A stretch of 64,000 nt of DNA. Origin: Gnetum montanum (taxonomy: Eukaryota > Streptophyta > Gnetopsida > Gnetales > Gnetaceae). The notes under the pieces were generated by a model. It saw nothing but the letters and a program-made list of their open reading frames with translations. It searched no databases and was not told where the DNA came from. Position 1 is the first letter of the stretch, and each line of letters starts with the position of its first letter. Below, piece by piece: positions 43,616 to 56,350 of the stretch. Position numbers and translations under genes: made by a program. The DNA lies in the NCBI GenBank assembly GCA_015680685.1, contig MNCI01009432.1, positions 18,884-82,883 of the forward strand, given 5' to 3'.

Positions 43616-44772
43616 ATGATTCGAACACTTGCTATTGCCTTAGGAGCACTCACAACATCATCGCCTCCCACCATTCTAGTGATCTTTTGGAGCACTTGCC
43701 ATTAGTGTGGCTTTTAGAAGGCTCACACCATCATCACCCTGGCACTTTCATCGGCTTCCTGATCACTTGCAACTAGCATAGAATTTGATACATTTGCACC
43801 ATCTTCGCATCTAGCAGCTATAGCATCTTCACATCTGACATTTGCACTTGCATTTCATGTTTTTTTCTTTTCTTTTCTTCTTTTAGTTGTGTTTGTAGGA
43901 TGAAGCCTTGGATACAGTCATGTAAAGATGCATCTCGTTGCAGCAGAAAGTCATCACATTGCTCTAATGTGCATGATTGTACTAGTTGAGCAACTTAAGA
44001 GTGCACATCCCCCTCATCCTTATTAAAACCTATGCACATTCATGCTATCATCCTAATATCCTCTCATCTCCCACATACTCATGATTATACATCCCCCATA
44101 TGCATACACACTGTGATGCATGATGCATTCTCTTCACATCAACTATAGAACCCATGGTCGATGTAACAAAAATTATCCTATGGGGAGCCTCTATTGCATG
44201 GTAAAAGCGTAAGAGGATGTAACATGAATCATCCCTGGGAGGAAACATCTATCCTATAGATGCAATGTGGTGGCATCAAATAAAAGGCCATCTACTTAAT
44301 GGACAACTTGTAGCTAACATTCAATAGTATGTTGAACCCAATGAAGGTTCACCTGGCAAAAAATAAGAAGAAGAAGAAGAAGAATGGGCAAAACACATCC
44401 CTAAGAAAATTGACAATGCTACAACTTTGTAATTGGCCAAGCCTTAGATTGACTTTGACCCTCTCATAAGCACTCCGATGAGAGGTCAACATTTCAAGAG
44501 TGAACCACTTCATGCCATGGTAACTGTCAGTCATGTTGAATTTGCATCTTACATCATGATCCACTATTTGCATTTCATTTTTACTATTTAAATTTCATCT
44601 CCCTAGCATTTCCTATACCCCTTATCCCTTAGCATAACCTTATCCATAGCACTCTTGAGCATAGTAAAAGGACATTCAATCTTGTACTAATGAGTGATGT
44701 TGGTGGCATGTCTGTTGTGGTGTTTTGTAATTCTTTGTCGATGTCTCTCAGGCCACTCCTCTAAATATCAAC

Positions 44773-44781
44773 AAAAAGGGG
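44773..44781 (+). other. Polypurine tract
   Basis: AAAAAGGGG within CAACAAAAAGGGGCCAT, before the LTR at 44786. Two differences from the tract at 18754-18770. Confidence 0.75.
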
Positions 44782-44785
44782 CCAT

Positions 44786-45955
44786 TGAAACACCACAAAA
44801 TTTCAGGTCTCGGCATCTTAACTAAAAATTTGGCTAAGTGTCAAAATAGTGATACTTTGCCCACATTTTTTCAAGTGTTGAGTGTAGTCAGCACCAATTT
44901 CTAGATTTGCAAAAATTTTCTAAGTCTTCGGACGATGGCACTTTTCACAAATTTTTGTGATAAGCTGTGTAGCATAGAGTAGCATGGCACCCTATCACGC
45001 TATGTAGTGAACACAACGTAGTATAGTTTTCAAGCTATGCAGTGTAGCACAATCTAGCCAGCTTGACATTACAAGCATCATGTGTCGTATACATAACATG
45101 GGATGAGCATAGCAGATAGCGTGCTCCCACCCACCATACTGGCATATTGCACCTGATCCACATTTTGGACTAACCCTAGCCCTATAAATAGCCTTAGAAC
45201 ACCAATTTTTTAGTGGTTGGAATTCCTTGACTATTGGCATTCCCCAAGGGTTGGCATTACCTAGCAATTGGATTCCTTAACTATTGGCATTCCCAATTGG
45301 TTGGCATTCCTTGGATGTAAGCATTTTTAAGCATAGGGCTTCTAGCAGTAATCTTTGGGGGGCAAAGAGATTGGTGAGTAGAAGGTTGATGAAGAGCAAA
45401 TCCCAACATTGGAGCCTCCCGAATCTGCCTTCGACCCCAGCATAGTAGCTCTTGGTCCAGCAAGTATTGGCTCATTCATGCCTGTTAGCACCATGCTTGC
45501 AGCATCCTAGGAGTTGTGACCATATAGTTCCATTGCCGAGTTGTGCTTGTCCAATGTTGCATACTAGTTGTACACATCCATCATTCAAACAAAAATTAGA
45601 TCCCCCAATTTTTTGGTAGTGCATTTCCTTATCCAAATTCTCATTCTATTTTACTATAGCATACATGTTGCATCATCATGTATTTGTTCATGTTTATTGT
45701 CCTGGTTACATACTTTGATATGTTTCTACTATTGTGGGTGCTACGTTCTCTTTCATTTTGACCTCCATGTATTACATTCTAAAGTTGTTCACAAATGGTT
45801 ATTGGACACTGTGTAAGTCCCTGTCTGATCGACTAGACCATTCAGGGCACTCCATTTCCATTTTTTTCCAGCATGGCCCTCACACAAATTTGGGGTTAGG
45901 TTGTGTGCCCGATAACCTCTTGGTGTTCCAACCACCAACGTTTTTGGATGCTACA
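44786..45955 (+). repeat. 3' LTR of plus-strand Tat element
   Basis: Starts TGAAACACCACAAAATTTC and ends GGATGCTACA, matching the termini of the LTRs at 11901 and 18771, at a similar length (1170 bp). The interior differs: U3 is rich in TAGCATAGAGTAGC/TGTAGTG words instead of GTATACGCCC words. A TATAAATA box lies at 45183-45190. So it is a sister family with shared ends. No 5' LTR partner is seen. Confidence 0.8.
45183..45190 (+). promoter_or_regulatory. TATA box in Tat LTR
   Basis: TATAAATA in CCCTATAAATAGCC, 397 bp into the LTR. Confidence 0.6.
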
Positions 45956-46463
45956 ACCAACTGTGAAGATTAATCATAGGAACTACCATAGGAGCCACAA
46001 CTACCTTACATCACATAAGGCATACACATCAAGTAATTTTGTACATGTCTACAAAAATTTTTGTAAAGAAAAATGTGTTCAATTTTGTCAAAATTAAAAT
46101 TTATAGAAGAAATTGAATATAAATTATAATGCAAAATTCTAGTTCAACAATTAGAGTCAATTATGTTTCTTTCCTAATTTTTAAAAAAACTCAATCCCAA
46201 TTTTATTATCTCAAGGATGCATTTTCAATTAGTCATTAGAGTATGATAAGTTTTGATTCTATCAACCATGTTGATGTAGTACTATTAATGTAGTAGAATT
46301 GACACATGATCAACTACATCAATGTAGTAGCATTAATGTAGAGACAATGAGTGATCATCGAAATGCAAATACCCACAACATTTATGACCATTATTCATTA
46401 GTATAGTTGAACTCTTATAGTTTCTATTTGTAAAATTTAGAATTTATCACCAAGTGCTTGTAG

Positions 46464-46472
46464 TATAAAATA
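46464..46472 (+). promoter_or_regulatory. TATA box in chromovirus-like LTR
   Basis: TATAAAATA about 1.27 kb before the inferred LTR end. Confidence 0.4.
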
Positions 46473-46752
46473 AGTGGATTGTCTAGAGTCCTATTCTAGA
46501 CTATTGACCTGAATATATTTTCATGATAATAATAAGATTAAGATCCATATACCTTCATTTTATTACTTGGCATAGTTTAATAACTTTATTAACTATAATT
46601 TAGTTTTAAATGTTTCTATAATTTTCACATGCTTAGTTATTTATTTTATATTCCACTTCACTTACTCATAATTTATGAGTATAATTGAATTCAATCATAA
46701 ATGCATTAACATTTGATAATCCTAGCAGTGTATCACTTGGTATACCCAAAAT

Positions 46753-46903
46753 AAGCCCCTTTTTATTCCTACAAGCAATCAATTGTAGGTTTCATAAAAT
46801 GGAATAGATAATTCATGCATAGGCTAGACTAGATTCTAGTGTAGAAACACCTCTTTTAAGCCCCTTTTTATTCCTACAAGCAATCAATTGTAGGTTTCAT
46901 AAA
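46753..46903. repeat. Pair of identical 46-bp direct repeats
   Basis: 46753-46798 and 46858-46903 are identical base for base and lie 59 bp apart. Each contains a potential hairpin with 7-bp arms CCTACAA/TTGTAGG and an 8-base loop. Confidence 0.9.
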
Positions 46904-47739
46904 CCTAAAAAGATACCTTGGATATCAAAGAGACATCTTGGATGAAGACTAGGAATGCTTAGGAGACATTACAAGTGGTTGGGATGTCTTATAGGATGAG
47001 TAGATGTCTTGTCCTAGCCAAAGGCATCTATGGAAAGACATCTTTTCTAGAGAGAAAATGTCTCTAGGAAAAAATCTTGTCCTAGAAGAAGATGTCTCAT
47101 CCCAATAAGGAACATCCTGCATGAATAACAGATGTTCTATCTAGGAGCCAAAGTTGATAGAAAGATGTCTTGCCAATCCTGCAAAAATCATGTATGGCTA
47201 AGGAAAGTTCAAATTTGATAGTTCTAACTTGGAAAACAACTAAGAAAGATGAGAATAAGATAAAAATAACAAAGAATCTCCAATTTGGTTATGGGAAATG
47301 TTTTTCTAGAATTCTTTTTTTGTAATTAATAAATTTTATTTTTTGTTTCATGTTTTTTAACATGAGTATGGCATGAGATTTTGGAAGATATTGTCAAAGA
47401 GTTTTATATGCATCTCTTAGTAAATTCTAAGCTATATCCATTGTCACTCTTATATGTGTGAACCTCATACTTGTGTTGTAGAAGAGATCTACACAAATTG
47501 TTCCTTACATTGATGCTAATCATTGTGTGGTTGTAGAGCATCATTCTTGGTAATATTATTGTATGCAAGTAATTTGTGATATCTATGCATTGTGAAATCA
47601 TTGTAATTGTAATATTCTTTGAATTAATTGAAGATAGATAGTTTTCTTATTTTCTAGAAATTAAATTATTTTTGTACATTCTTAATTTGGCATGTGTTTG
47701 AAGGGTTTAAGAAAAATGAAGTAATCCTAATCTAGCATT

Positions 47740-47752
47740 ATTAGTATCAAAG
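47740..47752 (+). other. Primer binding site, initiator tRNA-Met type (degenerate)
   Basis: TTAGTATCAAAG, compared with TGGTATCAGAG in intact chromoviruses. Confidence 0.5.
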
Positions 47753-47814
47753 TGTTAGGTTGATTGTTATTGGAATTTAGTTGTAGATTTTTATGTTAAT
47801 TTCAAATGGTACCT

Positions 47815-48960
47815 AGGAAGAAATAGGTTAAAGGCCTAAGCAAAGACATGGAGAACATGAAATTTTCCTTTCAACTGATGTTTAAATGATTGGATGAGAT
47901 AAATGCCAAGGTAGATAGGAATGTAGGTCCCAGCCATATTCAAACATGTGGTGATGATGAGCATACATGTCAAATAATGATGAAGAAGTTTCTCACTTAG
48001 GTTGAGCTAGAGAAGATGATAAGAAAGAACATTCTAGCTATGAAACTATGGAAACTTATTAGCATAGGATTCCAAGAGAAGAAAATCCAAATCCTTATGT
48101 CAAATTTTTAAGAGCTCCATCATTGGCATTAACTTCTTCTCATGGAAATCTTGATGATAAAGATAAAGTAAGACTTAAAGGCTGCTAGAATCCATATGTG
48201 GAATTGAAAATTATGGTGTAGATGATACTAATGCTTTTGCAAGTTTGTTGAAGGTACTTGATATGCATTTTAAGTTGGAAGAGGTGCCAAATTAATTAAG
48301 GGTACCAATTTCTAAATCTAGATTGGAAAGTATTAATTCAACTTGGTGGAAAAAGGAATCTTAGAGTTATGATAGGAAAAATAGTCAATCAATCAAAGAT
48401 TCAAATATGATGAAATATTAATTGAGAAGGAATTTTGAATAGTCTCAATATAGACAAGAGGTTATCTTAAAGCTAAAATTCCTCAGATAGGGAGATAAAG
48501 ATGTCAAGGATTTTTACATTAAATTTTCTGAACTACTTTATCAAGGTAAGGTAAATTGGGAGGAGTTTGAATAGGCTTTAGTTCATCTTGAAGATCTTAA
48601 AATGACATATTAGTAGGATTTTTCATTCTATAAGCTACAAACTCTTAATGATACTTATTATTTTGTGCTAAAGATGAAAAATAAACTTAATAGGTTTGGA
48701 AGTAGAAGCAAATAAAGTTTAAGAAAGAAGGATAGGGGATCCAAATTAGATAATGGATCCAAGTCAAAACTTAAAGAGATAGATGGAAGCAATGATAAGA
48801 AGCAATAGAAGGACAAATAAAAGAGTAAAGCTAGGAATTGCCAAGGCAAGAGAGCTTAAGGAAAAGTTAATAACTCATCCAAGATTTAATGCTTCAAATG
48901 TGGAGAATGGAAACACAAGCAATGGTAATGTTCAATTCATAAGGTAGTTAAGGGAAAGGA
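47815..48960 (+). pseudogene. Ty3/gypsy (chromovirus-like) gag
   Basis: Starts MVPRKK, then a stop and KGLSKDMENMKFSF. The gag domain runs to about 48660 with a WEEFE..LVHLEDLKM region and a lysine-rich tail (KLKEIDGSNDKK). The zinc knuckle at 48890-48931 reads C-F-K-C-G-E-W-K-H-K-Q-W-stop-C: all four zinc ligands of CCHC are kept and the only damage is a stop in a linker position. Several other stops lie upstream. In working elements this protein packages RNA. Confidence 0.7.
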
Positions 48961-49119
48961 TGTACAAATCATGAAAGTAAACAAAAAAAAGCTAAGATCT
49001 TGCAAGAGTTAATTCTAGTGCTTTCAAAATTATGGAATTTTTTGAATTAAATTATTATGCATTTATGGAAAATGTCAATAGATGAGATCATGCATTAAAA
49101 ATATTGTTGTTTTGAATTT

Positions 49120-49480
49120 TGGCTAGTTGTTTACTTAGGTGAGGAATGCATTCATATTCTAATTAATGGAGGAGCCACAACAAATATTATTTCTTCTAGA
49201 ATAGTTGCTAGAATGGGTTTAGTAACAAATCCTCACCCAATTCGCCACAAGATACATTGGTTGTCAAGAGAGATTTTTTCAAGAGGTGAGAGAGAAATGT
49301 GAATTTAGATTTAAAATTGGAAGTTATCATAATGTTAAGAGATGTGATATACTAACAATTGAATGTGTTGATGTAATTCTTTGAAGATATTTGAATTTTA
49401 ATAATAGTGCTTAATTTGATGCAGTAAGAAATGTATGGATTGTAGTAATCCAAGAAAATCCACAAATTCCCTTGATGTAA
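49120..49480 (+). pseudogene. Ty3/gypsy aspartic protease
   Basis: ILINGGATTNIISSRIVARM at 49156 replaces the usual D-[GS]-G-[AS] centre with N-G-G-A, so the catalytic aspartate is lost. It is followed by HPIRHKIHWLSR and, after a frame change, FKIGSYHNVKRCDILTIECV, the flap-side half. Coding stops at about 49480; no RT of this element is present. Confidence 0.65.
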
Positions 49481-49990
49481 TACCCTTAACATTTCCACTT
49501 GGTTCTTCACTTGTTGGTCTAGGCATAATTATTCCAATTTTAGTCCTAGTTTTATTATGAGAAGAATATCATTATGGCCATGGTAAGAACCTCTTATTGT
49601 TGGAATGGGTGGATGGATGTTGTGGTCTCATTGTGTAGATAATAAATCCATTTCGATCAATAATATAGAGAAATATTCACCCCTTATTGGGACTACATTT
49701 TACCTTATTTGATCTGTTTAATTAGGAATTTGACAAAAATTTATACAAAGGAAATGTTGGCAAAGTATGAAAAATTAGAAAAGATATCAAACATTAGAAA
49801 CATAAAAAAAAGAAAATTATTAAAGTATTACAAAATATCAAAGAATGTCAAAATTTTGAGAAATGAAAAAGTATAAAAGAAAAGGAAAATATAGTAAGAA
49901 AATGGAAAAGATCATAAGAAAATGAAAAATTAAAGAGATAGCTAAATGTCCCACTTAACACCCCCATGACTATGGTTCAAATCAATTAAT
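49481..49990. other. Non-coding, A-rich junction region
   Basis: From about 49750 to 49940 the sequence is a string of GAAAAATTA/AAGTAT words, as in the post-integrase tails of Athila-like elements. The join between the plus-strand chromovirus fragment and the minus-strand Athila element lies here, but I find no LTR end. Confidence 0.4.
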
Positions 49991-51300
49991 TAAAAAAGTG
50001 AGCAAATAGAAGACATTTGGGTAAGTTGGATGTAATATTGAATGGAATTAGGATACTAGTGGTATGGTTTGACTTGTTGGATGTTTATTGGTATGAGCTT
50101 ATGTGAGTTGGATGGATGGTGAATATGTATGACACTTGAAGGGTAAGTTTCCTAAACAATATAGGATCCATTCCAAAGCATTTGAAACTTGGACTTTTAT
50201 TGGACATGAGTTGGGTTATAATAGAGGACCTTGTTACCTAGCTGTATTAATACTTACCTTATACAAGCATCATGCCTAAGCTTGGAGTAAGTATTATGGA
50301 TCTCATTTCTCGTATGTGCTACTAGCCTATTTTCTTATAATAAATTTAGATTCATTGGGTGCTCCCTTTGGGCTAAGATCAAGTTTAGGCCAAGTTGGAT
50401 AGTAGTAACTAGGGTTTGAAGCTCTTCCTCAATTGGTAGAGTGAGTAACTTATCATGAACTAACTCATAGGGTGAACAAATGATGGGTAATTTTCACATT
50501 GTTTTATAAGCCCATAAAACATCATTCAACTTAGTGCTCCAGCACTTCTTAAATCTACTAACTATTCTATTCAATATTATATTGATCTCATGGTTAGTTA
50601 CTTCTACTTAATCATTGGCTTGGGGATGATATGGTGTGATCAACTTATGATTTACCCCTAGCTATTACATGATCTTTTTGAAAGTAGCACAAGTAAAATG
50701 AGTTTCATTATTAGAAATAAGCATTCTTGGTACTCCAAACCAATTCATCACATGTTGTTGAAACGTTTTGACAACTATTTTGGTTGTATAACCCTTAACT
50801 ATTGTTGCTTCTACCCACTTGGCATAGTAATCCATGGTCACATTTATATAAGACTTCTTATTTAAAATTTGTACAATGGAACCCATAAAATAAACTCCTC
50901 ATATATCGAATGGTTCTAATGGCTATATCCATTGTTGTGGCCCTTGATTTTTGGCCATTATTCCTCCATATTTTTGAAACCTCTCACAAGACTATGTAAA
51001 TGTATGAGCATCCCTAGTTAAGATAGGTAAGAAGTAGCCTACCATCATCAGTTATAATGTGATCCTACGTTCTACATAATGGCCACAACATTGGCCCTCA
51101 TGTGCATCCTGCAGGATCTATAGTTGATGACATTTTAGTATGCACCACTAGACTAACCCATTTGGATAAATCTTGTAAAGATTTCCATTTATTTCCATGT
51201 ATCTTTTCATCTTATGAAGGAATTTCTCTCTCCGTTTCTTACTTCATTCAACAAGAAGCTCTTGTGTTATTAGATAAGTCAAATAATTAGTTGTCCATGA
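49991..51300 (-). pseudogene. Athila-like integrase
   Basis: Right to left: zinc end with AHEGQCCGHYVERRITL near 51110; core with VTMDYYAKWVEATIVKGY (first catalytic aspartate kept, about 50840); FGVPRMLISNNETHFT, where the second catalytic aspartate is asparagine; the glutamate block is damaged. The C-terminal region runs to about 50000 with stops and frame changes. It aligns with the plus-strand copy at 61360-62600. Confidence 0.75.
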
Positions 51301-52642
51301 CTTTTTTGTTGAGTCAACAACCATGATAGTCTTAGTAAACAAAGTTTTGTTAGGAAACTAGTCTAACAATGTCTCTACATGGTCTTGTGAGTTCTATCTG
51401 AGTATTAACAAGTAATCAGCAACAACATTTTCTATACCCTTCTTGTTTATCATTATCATGTCAAATTCTTATAAGATAATGAGCCATCTAATCACCTGGG
51501 GACTAACTACTGGTTTGTTCATATGAAAATTGATGGCACTATGATTAGTGTGGACATAGATTAGGTACTTGATCACATAATTTTTGAACTTTTCCAGTGC
51601 ATACACCACTACCATTAGCTCCTTTTCTATTATGGTGCAGTTATGTTATGCCTTGATGATGGTTCTACCAGAGCAAGTAATGTATTATGGCCTCTTTTGA
51701 TCATCTAGTTGTGTCAGAACCACATCTAGTGGATAGTTCAAAGCATCTGTGATAATGTAAAAAGGATTGAACCAAAACTCTGATGCTTATAGGATTGGTG
51801 TCTCGATTAGCTTCTGTTTTAAGATTTTAAAGGCCTTTTCATGTCACTTGGACCACTAAAAGGGTGCATATATCTTAGTTAATTCAACTAGTAGTTTTGC
51901 AATCTTTGAAAAGTTTCATATGAACCTCCTATAATCCCAAAAAATGATCAAACATCCTTGATGGTTTATGGCCTCTGGGTGATGTTCTATATGACTCAAA
52001 ATTTATCAAGATCCACTTCTATTCCTTTCTATGAAATTTTCTACCGTAAGATGATCCCAGCCTAGATCATAAGATGGCTTTTCTACCAATTGAACTTCAG
52101 TTTATTCTCTACATATCTCTTTAATACCTACTCAATATGGTCTAGTGCTTATTTAGAATCTAGCCCATATGTGGAAAAATCATCCATGAATACTTTAGTA
52201 CCATTTTCTCTTTGTTTCTAGAAGATGCTAAGTACAAGTCTCTGGAAGGTGCTGGTGCATTGCAAAGCCAAAAAGCCATTTTCTTATAGGAAAAGGTGCC
52301 CCATGAACTAGTGAATGTCATCTCCTATTGGTCCTTAGGAACAATGTAGATCTAATTATATCCACTTTACCCATCCAGAAAACTATAGTACTCATGTCCT
52401 GCAATAGTATCCAAGACTTGGTCAATGAATGGCAGAGGAAAATGATCTTTGAATGTGGTGGAACTCAACAATTGAAATTTGATGCAAACTTGCCACTGAT
52501 CTCCCTTCTTTGGAATGATTACAAAAGGACTAATTCATTCACTATTCAAAATGGGATATATGAATTTAGCCTTTAGTAATTTTTCCAAATCCTACAAGAC
52601 TATCTCTTTAAGTTTTGGGTTAAGAATTCTTTGCAGTTGGCA
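51301..52642 (-). pseudogene. Athila-like reverse transcriptase-RNase H
   Basis: RT blocks in order on the minus strand: FVIIPKKGDQWQVC, HFPLPFIDQVLD, YSFLDG.SGYN, TFTSSWGTFSYKKMAF and LCNAPA. The active site VFMDDFSTYGL near 52180 keeps both catalytic aspartates. RNase H follows with many stops. Frameshifts separate several blocks. Confidence 0.8.
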
Positions 52643-53110
52643 TCATGGTTTTATTTCTAGATTAGTGTATATATGATGTTGAAAAATTATAGGATCAATT
52701 CTTGTGATCTCATCATAAGAACATGCAAATGCTATGGGCCAATTGTTGACTACTTCCAACAACTTCTTCTTCTGCTCTTTGTCATGGTTTGAATTGATTG
52801 TAATTGACCTTTTATTATTCAAGAAAGCATATTCAGGCATTGATAGTAGGACCTTTAGTTCTAGTAGTTCATGTTCAACCTTATCTAGGATCTCTAATTG
52901 TCCCCATTCTATTTCCTCTTCTTGACCTTCATGTGAGTAGGAATTTCTTCTTCTTTGTTGTTCTAGCTTATTAGCTTCTTCTATGTATGCACTTATTATT
53001 TGGATTATTAGTTCCATGCATGTATTTGATTCACTTTTCCTATCTGTAATCAGCCACTGGGTGCCTTCTTGTTGGGTGGTTTTCGCATACAAGCACTGTT
53101 GCACACACAT
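52643..53110 (-). pseudogene. Athila-like protease-to-RT linker
   Basis: The longest open frame of this element, 155 residues. It contains EEEIEWGQLEILDKVEHELL, LKVLLSMPEYAFLNNKRSI and VVNNWPIAFACSYDEITRID, the conserved lead-in to RT in Athila- and Tat-type elements. The same region of the plus-strand copy is at 60940-61140. Confidence 0.8.
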
Positions 53111-53600
53111 TTCTTTGATACATTTGTTACATGTTGTATTCTCTTCTTGTCTAATTACCCATATCTTCTACATGAAACTACACTTGTTATTATTATTTAT
53201 GATACATGGAACTCTGAATCTTTAAATGAATCATGCTTTATCTTCCTTGAAAATTTCCAAAGATAAATCTCAAATACCAAGCTTAGCATCAATAGTGCTA
53301 AGCCAAGCCCTTCCCATTATGATTAGGAACTCTTCCTTATTTTTACCTACATGAACAACCAGAAAATCAATAGGGTAGGATCAACCACTAATAGTAGGGT
53401 GATTACATCATCCACTTATCCTAGTGAAGCTATGATCAATTGGTTCGCAAGCTTTAACCGAATGTTGCTTTTCTTTAATGGTGGTAGATTCTAGGTTTGA
53501 TAGATGATTTGTGATATTAGGTTTGATCCTTACCTAGAATCAAGTAGAACCTTGCAAGGTTTCTACCCTACTACTTGAACGCACACCAAAGGACTTCTCA
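53111..53600 (-). pseudogene. Athila-like aspartic protease
   Basis: VLLDSR near 53550 where LLDSGA is expected: the aspartate is kept, the glycine lost. Then KLANQLIIASLG, then IIMGRAWLSTIDAKLGI near 53300, the flap-side block. Stops present. Confidence 0.65.
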
Positions 53601-56200
53601 AATCTATTCATTTTTAAGGAAGTGTGCTTGCCTTAATCCAATGAGTGATTGTTTATGTCAGCATGATAGTTGTTACATTTGTACTCGATGATGATGGAAG
53701 CTTGCTATTTCTAGGAGGATTGGCTATGGATGGAGTGGGAATAGATGTATTTCCCATCCATAAAACTTTCATTGGATTTGTTAAAAAGTATTTTCATTTC
53801 TTAGATTGTGGTTCTTGCATAACTGTCTCCTCCTACATGGTCAGTACCCTAGTTGCATTTTTCTGTTATGGTTGTGATGGTAGTTCCCTCTACATTATAG
53901 GTGGTGGCATAGGTGGTAAAGGATTAGGAGTTTGATTTAATGAACTATCTAGTTGTGGATGCACGTATGGATTGAAGTCCATCCTAGGAGATGTTGGTTT
54001 GTGATATTTAGGTGGATAACATTATGGACTTCAAATAGCTACATTCATAGGTGAAATTAGACGTTAAACATAGTATCCATAAGGGTTAGATTTCCAATAT
54101 GAATACTACTATCATGGTGTGGCATTACCCACGATTGTAGTTATCTCCACTACTAATGATACTACTCCTATGGCTACAGATAAGCTCCACTAGGGTACTA
54201 AGATAGTTGGAAGGTTTGATGGTAGTTACCTTAAGGATAAGGTAACAATTTGGGCATTTTCCTCTAGATGAAACTTGGGTTCAATGCATATGTCCCCATT
54301 TCTTACAAATGTGCCATAATAGGGCAACACCCCTTAGGATGGTCATACTAGCACAAAAAACATCCCTCCTCCTCATCTAAGCTTGTATTCAAATAGTTTA
54401 CCACTAAAGCTACCTTTCCTTTTTGTTCAAAGTCTCTTTTCTTCTTCTTTTCTTTGCATTTACTAAAGGCCTATTCAGTTATTTCCTCCATAATTTGTAG
54501 GGCTATTTTAAATTTTTCATCTACCAAATCCAACATATTTTCTACCTTTACTACTATATCTATGCAAAATTTTTAAATAGGTAGAGTTTGCTTTTGTATT
54601 ATCTCATCTAATGTTTCTTCATCATGTTGATCACATAATCGTACATCCATTTTCCTAATGGATAGATCTCTATTGTACTCCATAGCTAATTTTCTTTTCT
54701 TTAACTCATCTTCTTTCTTCACCACTTGGTTAATAAGTATTTGAATTCAATGAACACTCATTTCTGATAGTCTACCTTAGGCATAAATACCAAGGGTTTT
54801 CCTTGGTTTTGTTACATAGCCCATCAACAATGTGCCTAAGTTGTTCCATTTGAAAAAATCAATGGCCTAGGCACTTATGTATAAGTGAAGAGTATCTACC
54901 CATATTCACATTAAGGGATTCATGGATCTCTTGCTTCCATCCTTGGATTAGTTTCCTAAGATTTGACATCCAAGAGTAGGTTTGATACTTATCTTTAAAA
55001 GGTTCAAGCATGATATTCCATCTCCTAATTCATTCTAGTTCCAATGATCTATGCTATCTTTTAACCTCTTTAATGAGTGTTCATAGGAATAACTTGAGTT
55101 TCTACTAATCACTTTCTATGTTTTGTAGAATGTAGGCATTATGGAATGCTTGAAGGTGATGTTGTGGATCTATGTTGTATCCACCCTCAAATCTATGCAT
55201 GTTGTTCATATCTAGCTACTTGATATAGCTATCCCTTATGTTCCTAGTTGGATTATAAATAGCTTTCTGTATATTGATCATGATTTAGGTTGCCAATAGG
55301 GGTTCTTTGGGTTCATAGGGTTTGTATGATCAATTGTAGTGATGCCTCCTTTAATGCTCATACCTCTCTCAACCATCATTCCTATCTCTATTTCTTCATA
55401 GCGCATACTCCTCATCTTTCTCATCATAGTTCCTTGGACGATAGTCATTTCAATCATGAGTTCAACACCTTTCTCTATTATGGTCTCTATACCTGTATTT
55501 TCTTACGAAAAAATATTCCAAGGATTGTGAGGATGAAGATGAAGTAGTGGGAGAATGATGCTAGCTATTTCTACTTTTGTGACTTTGATGTTCTTCACTT
55601 TGTGATCCAATAGAAACTCTCACCCTTGAGTCTTGCTTGTACTTAGAGTCTTTTGCTTCTCTTCTAGGTGTCTCTGCTAAGGATGAATGTAGTTGCACTC
55701 TAATAGGTTCTTGTAAACTAATAACAGGAGTTTGAGAATGGACTTCATGTTCCTAGTGGAGTTTCTTAGCTATAAATGTATCATCATCATGCTCTTCTAG
55801 GATAATAGGAGAGTTAATTTTCTTCCCTTTGTTATGAACATGTTTGATATACATAGTAACATCTCTTTGCATCAGTACCTCTATGGGTTGGTAGGGTCTT
55901 ATCATGTGTTTATTCACATGGAATACTTCTTGTGCATGGCTGAAATTCATTCCCCTTAAGGCTGTTTAAAGAATTGTGAGTGTTGAATGTTCTGAAGGCA
56001 AAATGATGTTGCCTTGTAAGTCTCTCAATCTCATTTGCTCATCTTTTTGAAATATGAAGGTAAAATCAAGATAGTAAGGATCATTATGAGCATATGAGAG
56101 TCTTGTTTGCATTAACATAGTCCAGTCTTCTTCATCATTTATTTTATCATTGTTCTTTTTCTTCTCTTTGGCAAGTGATACTGTATATCTTTAGTTGAAG
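53601..56200 (-). pseudogene. Athila-like gag
   Basis: Starts MASTKD at 56203-56186, then INDEEDWTMLMQTRLSYAHN. Later come an arginine- and histidine-rich stretch (about 55480-55350), a gag core with FE..Y/DPxxxLQ-type words (about 55190-55100), and a charged helical part: IQILINQVVKKEDELKKRKL and MDVRLCDQHDEETLDEII (54770-54600). All parts match the plus-strand copy at 57730-59640 in order. Many stops and frameshifts. The stretch 53600-54450 would be the basic/proline-rich C-terminus. Confidence 0.7.
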
Positions 56201-56332
56201 CCATGCTATAAGTATGATGCTTATTTAAGTATGTGTGTTTGTTGGAATTATTTAGAGATTAGAGAGATTAACTTTTGGTTCTTGCTACAAAAAAATTTGT
56301 AAAATCAATTACTCAACACACATTAATACATT

Positions 56333-56350
56333 TCCCAATAATGACACCAA
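56333..56350 (-). other. Primer binding site, tRNA-Asp type (degenerate)
   Basis: Minus strand TGGTGTCATTATTGGGAA, an A/T-shifted form of the tRNA-Asp site seen at 394-411. Confidence 0.6.

Larger units (their letters stand above)
42891..44785 (+). other. 3'UTR of a plus-strand Tat element
   Basis: Non-coding. Aligns with 17164-18770 in order: 28-bp array, AAACTG-type array, a GTGTTTGTAGGATGA block (43884; GTGTTTGCAGGATGA at 17936), then polypurine tract. It starts abruptly at about 42890-42900 against the leader of a minus-strand gag. Confidence 0.75.
45960..47737 (+). repeat. LTR region of a chromovirus-like element (left end uncertain)
   Basis: The right end TCTAGCA (47737) is followed by a primer site. 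A TATAAAATA box lies at 46464-46472. The presumed R-U5 holds repeated AGATGTCTT/GACATCTT words (46915-47180) and a duplicated 46-bp block. The left end is undefined. Confidence 0.5.

Noticed and set aside
44363-44384. AAG triplet run as a nuclear-localisation or poly-lysine coding tract
   Set aside because: It lies in Tat 3'UTR with no supporting frame; a plain microsatellite.
52983-53225. Plus-strand hydrophobic frame
   Set aside because: Shadow of the minus-strand 155-residue pre-RT linker and protease.
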